Origin: Candidatus Thalassospirochaeta sargassi
GTDB lineage: Bacteria; Spirochaetota; Spirochaetia; UBA9216
Length of the DNA: 64,000 nt
NCBI GenBank assembly: GCA_028532855.1
Contig: JAQQAL010000024.1
Coordinates: forward strand, 114,615-178,614
Direction: 5' to 3'
Both the position numbers and the translations under genes were made by a program. This document shows positions 59,205 to 64,000 of this stretch, piece by piece. Positions within the stretch are counted from its first letter, which is position 1. Each line of letters starts with the position of its first letter. The notes beneath the pieces are model-generated. The model had not been told where the DNA came from, did not search any database, and saw only the letters and a list, made by a program, of their open reading frames with translations.

Positions 59205-60242
59205 GTGGGACCGCTTGGTGAGAAATTGAAAAACCTGTTATTCGGAGGCAACACCGATCCGGACAGAAGGTTCTACCGAACCTTTATGGTCTTTGCCATT
59301 GGAACAATTATAATAATGATTATTGCCGGTTTGACTACCTTTTTCCTCAGTTTAAAAGGAGTTGAACAGACGATGGTGCCGGATATAACCGGTATAGAGA
59401 TTGAAAACGCGCTGGTCGAGCTTGAGGAAAAGGCTCTATATTCCAGTGTTCAGCTGCGCTATACGCAGAATATTGAAGACAAAGGACTTGTTGTGGGGCA
59501 GGATCCCGCACCCGGAACAAGCGTCCGGGCCGGCTCACGGGTTGTGCTGAAGGTCAGTAAGGGCTCAGCCGTCGAAAAGCTCGACGACTATGTCGGATGG
59601 AACATTAATGACCTGGAGGCCCATATAAAAAGTATGGTCTCTATCTACGGGCCGCTGCTTTCAATAAAGGAGCCTGTAACAAGGGTCTACGATAATGCCG
59701 CCACAGGTACTATCCTTGCTCAGCGCCCGGAACCCGGCACTGATATTACCGCCGCTACGGAGATTGAACTTGTAGTCAGTAAGGGTCCGATGGGTCAGAA
59801 CCGTAAGGTTCTCGATTATACTGATCTTACATTCGGCGAGGTACTCGAAAGCGTGGCAAAATCAAATATCCGTTTTGTATTCACAACGAAGCCGGCAGGT
59901 CGAAACGATGTGCCGGGTACGGTTGTAAGTCAGTCTCCGGCAGCTGACGCTGTAGTACCGAATGATACAATTATGCAGTTTGTTATTGCTGCGCCGGACA
60001 ATCCTCCTGAGGGCTATGTTTTCGGTATACTCGAGCGAACCCTGCCTGATTATCAGGTGCCGGTTACACTTGATGTTGCGGCAATCACCCCCGACGGAGA
60101 ACGGAAGGAACTGTTCAGCATGAAGCATGCCGGCGGCCTTATTACAATTCCGTACCTTGAAGAGGAAAATACCCTGCTTAAGGTAAGTGTTGCCGGAAAG
60201 GAAATAATCACCTACGCCATCAGGGCTGTGAGGGAAGAGTAG
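59205..60242 (+). CDS. PASTA-domain membrane protein
   Basis: 345 residues. A short cytosolic part, one transmembrane helix (about 27-50), then three PASTA domains: VPDITGIEIENALVELEEKA to about 117, a second to ~195, a third to ~265, with a C-terminal beta domain after that. PASTA units usually sense muropeptides on Ser/Thr kinases or PBPs; no kinase or transpeptidase domain is present here. GTG start with GGAGG six bases upstream. Ends the def operon at a strong terminator. Confidence 0.92.
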   Translation: MGPLGEKLKNLLFGGNTDPDRRFYRTFMVFAIGTIIIMIIAGLTTFFLSLKGVEQTMVPDITGIEIENALVELEEKALYSSVQLRYTQNIEDKGLVVGQDPAPGTSVRAGSRVVLKVSKGSAVEKLDDYVGWNINDLEAHIKSMVSIYGPLLSIKEPVTRVYDNAATGTILAQRPEPGTDITAATEIELVVSKGPMGQNRKVLDYTDLTFGEVLESVAKSNIRFVFTTKPAGRNDVPGTVVSQSPAADAVVPNDTIMQFVIAAPDNPPEGYVFGILERTLPDYQVPVTLDVAAITPDGERKELFSMKHAGGLITIPYLEEENTLLKVSVAGKEIITYAIRAVREE

Positions 60243-60268
60243 TTTTATAGTTGTAATTCGCTTTTAAA

Positions 60269-60299
60269 AGACCGTGGTTTTGCCGCGGTCTTTTTTTTT
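60269..60299 (+). terminator. Terminator of the def-fmt-PASTA operon
   Basis: A 9-bp stem (AGACCGTGG / CCGCGGTCT with one G-T pair) at 60269-60277 and 60283-60291, followed by T to 60299. Confidence 0.93.
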
Positions 60300-60392
60300 C
60301 AAAAAAAATTTGAAAAATATAAGTTGATAAACAGTGTATTCTGACGGATAATAAATCTCGAATTTTGCTTGTTTGGAAATTTAGAGGTCAAT

Positions 60393-61337
60393 TTGAAAAA
60401 AACATCATTCCTTTTGATATTCATTATCATTGCAGCAAACGGCTGGTCCCAAACTCAGGCGACTATAACCGTCATGGATTTGGCCGGAATGGGTGTTTCT
60501 GAAGCTGAGATAAATAAGTATTCTGATGTTTTAACCGAGATAATCGCAGGTTCCGGAGATTATAACGTAATTGACAGGCTAAGCAGGAAAAATCTTCTAA
60601 AAAAAACCAGGTTTATATCCGGATGTTTAACTTTGGAATGTCAGCTTGAAGCAGGCCGATACTTAGCTGCAGATGAAATAGTAACCGGCGGAATCGGGAT
60701 GATGAATAGTCAGTTTGTAGTAAATTTATGCCATGTCGATATGCGTAGTGCTGAGGAATTCCGTGCGGTTACCATGCGATACGATGATTTTAATGAAATT
60801 CTTAATGGTTCAGTTGATATTTTAACTGAACTATTTGGTATTGAAGACGAGCAGAAAATCGGTTTTGAGGAGAATAAAAAATATACCGGTGCAGAATACT
60901 CGATGGATGAAGAACGGATTGAATTCGGATCGGACAAACTGGAAATAGTCTATGATAATAAAAAGAGAGATTATTTCTGGAACGGTGAGATCTACAGCAA
61001 TGACGGCGAGTGGGGACCATTCAACGAATTTGTTGAGGATGTTATGGCGTTTTACCCGCATGAGACGGAATTAATAAACGCTGGCGAGAAGTATCTTGAC
61101 AGGAAACGCAAGGCAAAGATTGCGGGCTGGTCAGGTTTCCTTGGAGGATTCGGAGGAGCCATGCTTTCCACGCTTCTGGTTCTGATTGACACGGATATGT
61201 ATGAGCTCAGTATGGGGTTGATTACGATTGGAACTACAATTGGAACTGTTGCACCTGCAGCAGCATATATCTGGTATGCGTCCGGTTACAGACCAGATGA
61301 TTTCGTAGAATACTACAACGAAAATTACCCCTTCTAA
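60393..61337 (+). CDS. CsgG/LpoB-like exported protein with C-terminal membrane helices
   Basis: 314 residues from TTG 60393 (AGAGG five bases upstream). Signal peptide (about 1-22). Residues ~25-155 have the CsgG/LpoB-like order: TVMDLAGMGVSEAEINKYSD, then YNVIDRLSRKNLLKK, GCLTLECQLEAGRYLAADEI and VTGGIGMMNSQFVVNLCHVD. Two or three hydrophobic segments at ~240-290. Proteins of this type help outer-membrane assembly or cell-wall synthases. It precedes an MMPL exporter by ~60 bases. Confidence 0.75.
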   Translation: MKKTSFLLIFIIIAANGWSQTQATITVMDLAGMGVSEAEINKYSDVLTEIIAGSGDYNVIDRLSRKNLLKKTRFISGCLTLECQLEAGRYLAADEIVTGGIGMMNSQFVVNLCHVDMRSAEEFRAVTMRYDDFNEILNGSVDILTELFGIEDEQKIGFEENKKYTGAEYSMDEERIEFGSDKLEIVYDNKKRDYFWNGEIYSNDGEWGPFNEFVEDVMAFYPHETELINAGEKYLDRKRKAKIAGWSGFLGGFGGAMLSTLLVLIDTDMYELSMGLITIGTTIGTVAPAAAYIWYASGYRPDDFVEYYNENYPF

Positions 61338-61362
61338 ACCTCAGTAAATCATCACATCCAAA

Positions 61363-61391
61363 TTGCAACTTTTCATATAATTCGATACTAT
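61363..61391 (+). promoter_or_regulatory. Leaderless promoter of the MMPL gene
   Basis: TTGCAA (61363-61368), 17 bases, TACTAT (61386-61391), then six bases to ATG 61398. An overlapping TATACT (61389-61394) is three bases from the ATG. Confidence 0.65.
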
Positions 61392-61397
61392 ACTTCC

Positions 61398-63671
61398 ATG
61401 TTTAATACCCGCCCCTTAGTGAAATTCAGTGTAAACCATCCTTGGATAATAATAATCGGCGTTCTGGCAATAACGATTGTTTTTGCCCTGCCGCTTGGCA
61501 GTCTTAAAATACAGGCAGATGTGGCAAGTCTGCTGCCCGAAGAGATAGACGGGTTTGGCTCCGGAGATGAGTCCGTCGCTGCCTCAGATCTGCTGCTGAT
61601 TATGGTAAAAGGCGATAATTTGTATACTGTAGAAAATTTGCAGTTGTTGGAGGCTACGGTTCAGGAGATCTCCGAAAAGCTGCCTGTTCTGGATACTGTC
61701 GATCCTTTTTCAATGATGACAATTGAGAAGGCTGGTGCAAGGCTTATGGCTGTCTCGATGTCGCCGGGAGGGCACGCGCCGGCAACTCCGGAAGAGCTGG
61801 AGGTATTCAAGAACAGGCTGGAAGCTTCACGTTTTGCAAAAGGTGCGGTGGTTTCAGAAGATAGCGACGCCCTGGCTTACTACCTGATGGTAGAAAAATC
61901 CGATGCTTATCTCGCTCAGATGGAGGCTGTTGATAGAATAATCGAACCGCTTGAGCAGTCGCTTGAGGTTTCAGTAACCGGAACCTCACCTTTTTCAGCT
62001 GAAACCGAAAGATTTCTTACTACTGACTTTGCTAAACTGCTTATTTTTGTAATAATAACAATTCTTATCAGTTACTTTATCGGCTTCAGATCAAAGCGTG
62101 CAGTATTTCTACCGATTCTGCTGGTTTTAAGCGGAATGGTCGTGTCATTGGGTATAATGTCCCTTGCAGGTTTTGAGCTTACGATGGTCAGCATTCTTTC
62201 GCCGCCGCTTATTTTAACTTTGGGTTCCTCGTATAGCATCCATGTGATGAATGCATATTACAATGAAGCTTCAAAGGGTGCAGGTAAAGACAAAAAGAAA
62301 ATGATAATCGATTCTGTCAGCGGTATAAGCGGTACGGTAATGCTTGCCTCGCTTACAACCCTGATTGGTCTTGCAAGTCTTCTGCTTGCAACCATTAGTC
62401 AGACTCGTGAATTTGCAATCGCAACGGCTTTAGGTATTTTCTTTTCGGCGGTCCTCTCCGTGACCCTTCTTCCCGCGTTTCTTTCACTGCAGAAGATTCC
62501 TAAACTGAAAAGGCTCAAGGCGCTGAATAATGATCCGCTTTCAAGATTTCTAAGGCGTTTCGGGCCGGGTATTGCAAAAGCAGGAAGATTGACGGTAATT
62601 GTAATAGCAGCAGTGATTGTTCTGTTTATTTTTATTACGCCCCGACTTGAATTTAATACAAGCCCATCGAAGTATTTTCCCTCATCATCTCCTGTTATCG
62701 TGAATCTGAATAACTTTTTAGGTGAGATGGGCGGATATGAAGAGCTGGAAATCAAGCTTAAAGGGCAGGAAGAAGATTATTTTCTGAGTCAGGATGTGCT
62801 TGAAAATGTAAATAAAATTGAGCAGCAGCTTGCTGCTAATCCTAACATAAGTTATATATTTTCATTCCCGCAGTATCTTGAATATGCCTCGGGGATAATG
62901 ACTGGAATGGATAATAATTTCAGTTCGAAAGGCCTGAACAGGTTTGTCTCAAGAATATTCAAGACGGTGGATGAGGGAAACGTCTACGCTGCGGAAGATT
63001 TTTCCGAGATGAAGATAACTATTCGTGTTTTCAACGCGGCTGATATGATGCCTGTCGACGAGAAAGACACAAGGCAGCTAAAAGAACAGCTGTTCACTAT
63101 GCTCAATGCTGGTCTGCTTGAAACAACGGAGTGGGAGCTTGAGGGATCGAGTCTAGGGTTTTTAAAACTCTCAGATCAGATGAGGCGTGACTTTCTTGTG
63201 TCGACCCTCGCAGCACTGATTCTGATAGCAATAACCGGAGCTATTACCTTCCGTTCTGTCGTGAAGGGACTTTTGACTATAGTTCCCCTCCTGATGGGGA
63301 TCTGCTGCAGTATGATTCTTATGGTTATCTTCGGTATACCGCTTGATATGACGACTATCATGGTATCCTGTTTAACAATAGGAGTAGGGGTGGATGATGC
63401 TATACATTTTCTGCTCCAGCATAAAAAGTATCAGGCTGAATCAGATGATGCTGCTGAAGCTGTGCAGCAGACCCTGCTTCATGCCGGAAGACCCATTGTT
63501 ATTACAACGTTATCAATTGTGGCTGGATTGATATTTCTGGCTTTTGCCCAATTTCAGCCGATAAAATATTTCGGTCTGTTAATAGTATTCACATTATTAA
63601 CTGCCTGTCTGTCGACAATACTGCTGTTGCCGTCATTGACAAGATTAACAGTAAGGAAGAAAAATGACTGA
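61398..63671 (+). CDS. MMPL/RND-family exporter
   Basis: 757-residue inner-membrane transporter. One helix at about 15-35, a periplasmic domain, a helix block ~210-370, helix ~395-415, second periplasmic domain, and a final block (~590-750) with MTTIMVSCLTIGVGVDDAIHFL, the charged-residue proton path of MMPL proteins. Half-size RND layout (HAE3-like), which usually moves lipids or hydrophobic products. It overlaps the next gene by eight bases. The acyltransferase-like partner fits lipid export. Confidence 0.92.
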   Translation: MFNTRPLVKFSVNHPWIIIIGVLAITIVFALPLGSLKIQADVASLLPEEIDGFGSGDESVAASDLLLIMVKGDNLYTVENLQLLEATVQEISEKLPVLDTVDPFSMMTIEKAGARLMAVSMSPGGHAPATPEELEVFKNRLEASRFAKGAVVSEDSDALAYYLMVEKSDAYLAQMEAVDRIIEPLEQSLEVSVTGTSPFSAETERFLTTDFAKLLIFVIITILISYFIGFRSKRAVFLPILLVLSGMVVSLGIMSLAGFELTMVSILSPPLILTLGSSYSIHVMNAYYNEASKGAGKDKKKMIIDSVSGISGTVMLASLTTLIGLASLLLATISQTREFAIATALGIFFSAVLSVTLLPAFLSLQKIPKLKRLKALNNDPLSRFLRRFGPGIAKAGRLTVIVIAAVIVLFIFITPRLEFNTSPSKYFPSSSPVIVNLNNFLGEMGGYEELEIKLKGQEEDYFLSQDVLENVNKIEQQLAANPNISYIFSFPQYLEYASGIMTGMDNNFSSKGLNRFVSRIFKTVDEGNVYAAEDFSEMKITIRVFNAADMMPVDEKDTRQLKEQLFTMLNAGLLETTEWELEGSSLGFLKLSDQMRRDFLVSTLAALILIAITGAITFRSVVKGLLTIVPLLMGICCSMILMVIFGIPLDMTTIMVSCLTIGVGVDDAIHFLLQHKKYQAESDDAAEAVQQTLLHAGRPIVITTLSIVAGLIFLAFAQFQPIKYFGLLIVFTLLTACLSTILLLPSLTRLTVRKKND

Positions 63672-64000
63672 TTCAGTTCCCAAATTTATACCTGTAGATA
63701 ATGCTGCTCAAATATTTGTTTCGATTTACTCACATAAAGAGACGACAATGTCCAGAATTGCCGTAAATCTAAAAAAACCGATAGATAAGGTAAAGCTTAC
63801 AGCTGCGCTTGAGAAAGTGATGAAGCGGTTTTCGTTCTACCAGGTGTATTTGAAAAAAAGATTTTTTGATTACATTTTTGAACGCACAGATGATTTGCCT
63901 GTAATTGAAGAGGATACGAAGTGGACTAACAGGCATATTGATTTTGAAGACAATAATTTCCCGTTTTCAATAAAGATCGAAGAAAATACACTGGCGGTGG
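63664..64000 (+). CDS. Condensation/alcohol-acyltransferase-like protein (3' end outside window)
   Basis: Only the first 112 residues are inside the window. The opening KFIPVDNAAQIFVSIYSHKETTMSRIAVNL, then KLTAALEKVMKRFSFYQVYLKK and FFDYIFERTDD, looks like the start of the condensation-fold alcohol acyltransferase group found with MMPL exporters. The catalytic HxxxD site would lie beyond base 64000. It overlaps the MMPL stop (ATGACTGA), so the two are coupled. A lipid-ester synthesis-and-export pair is my inference. Confidence 0.65.
   Translation, partial: MTDSVPKFIPVDNAAQIFVSIYSHKETTMSRIAVNLKKPIDKVKLTAALEKVMKRFSFYQVYLKKRFFDYIFERTDDLPVIEEDTKWTNRHIDFEDNNFPFSIKIEENTLAV

Noticed and set aside
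1..64000. CRISPR arrays, tRNA/rRNA genes, insertion sequences, phage genes, integration sites
   Set aside because: No regularly spaced repeats, cloverleaf sequences, transposase, integrase or phage structural genes were seen on either strand.

Overview
The window looks like a piece of chromosome from a free-living, Gram-negative-type member of the Spirochaetes. GC content is moderate, roughly the mid-40s by eye. The taxonomic call is an inference from gene content: a short spirochaete-style RNA polymerase omega subunit lying between a CMP-kinase-like gene and miaA, LL-diaminopimelate aminotransferase, a DUF2225 protein, a small zinc-ribbon protein, many acidic lipoproteins and a beta-barrel protein. 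No tRNA, rRNA, CRISPR array, insertion sequence or prophage was seen. Genes are dense, on both strands, in short operons with many 1-8 base stop/start overlaps.

Layout. 1-5.2 kb: a truncated CHASE2 adenylate cyclase, a second degenerate cyclase-like protein, and a LemA/TPM/TPM cluster. 5.2-10.3 kb: a giant 2-hydroxyacyl-CoA-dehydratase-activase-like protein with its own TetR regulator, two matching palindromic operators, and a remnant of a DAPG/phloretin hydrolase. 10.3-18.7 kb: housekeeping genes (YjbR, phosphohexomutase, dapL, MscS channel, nuclease-like protein, Nudix, lysoplasmalogenase, Mn-type pyrophosphatase). 18.7-19.8 kb: two Hsp20 genes behind a convincing sigma-54 promoter. 20.7-28.5 kb: a six-gene envelope locus (LolD-like ATPase, two FtsX-type permeases, LolA-like carrier, beta-barrel, lipoprotein) that reads as an export route from inner to outer membrane. 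28.5-32.5 kb: coiled-coil protein, methylthioadenosine salvage, DMT transporter, zinc-ribbon protein. 32.5-40.4 kb: YihY, then murC-yicC-cmk-rpoZ-miaA, and AMMECR1/RqcH/macrodomain genes. 40.5-47.7 kb: hisC, solitary trpB, and a histidine kinase-hisD-folC operon. 47.7-50.4 kb: a clostripain lipoprotein, a decayed ArsR-type regulator and a small lipoprotein. 50.5-60.3 kb: folP-cdaA-cdaR-acpS (folate and c-di-AMP), DUF2225-truA-udg-priA, and def-fmt-PASTA. 60.4-64 kb: a CsgG/LpoB-like protein, an MMPL exporter and a truncated acyltransferase-like gene.

The most notable signal is not a gene. At least ten genes on both strands have a -35/-10 pair with exactly 17 bases between the boxes, and a -10 box ending 6-7 bases before the ATG. 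Transcription would then begin at or next to the start codon, and none of these ATGs has a Shine-Dalgarno sequence. Other operon heads in the same window have strong AGGAG-type sites. The organism therefore seems to use leaderless mRNAs routinely (murC, def, folP, rqcH, ppaC, an MMPL exporter and others) beside ordinary led genes. Other leads are the sigma-54/Hsp20 control region with upstream inverted repeats, the tandem TTAGTC-N4-GACTAA operators of the activase-TetR unit, the ABC/LolA/beta-barrel locus with three stacked hairpins between its permease genes, and two gene remnants.
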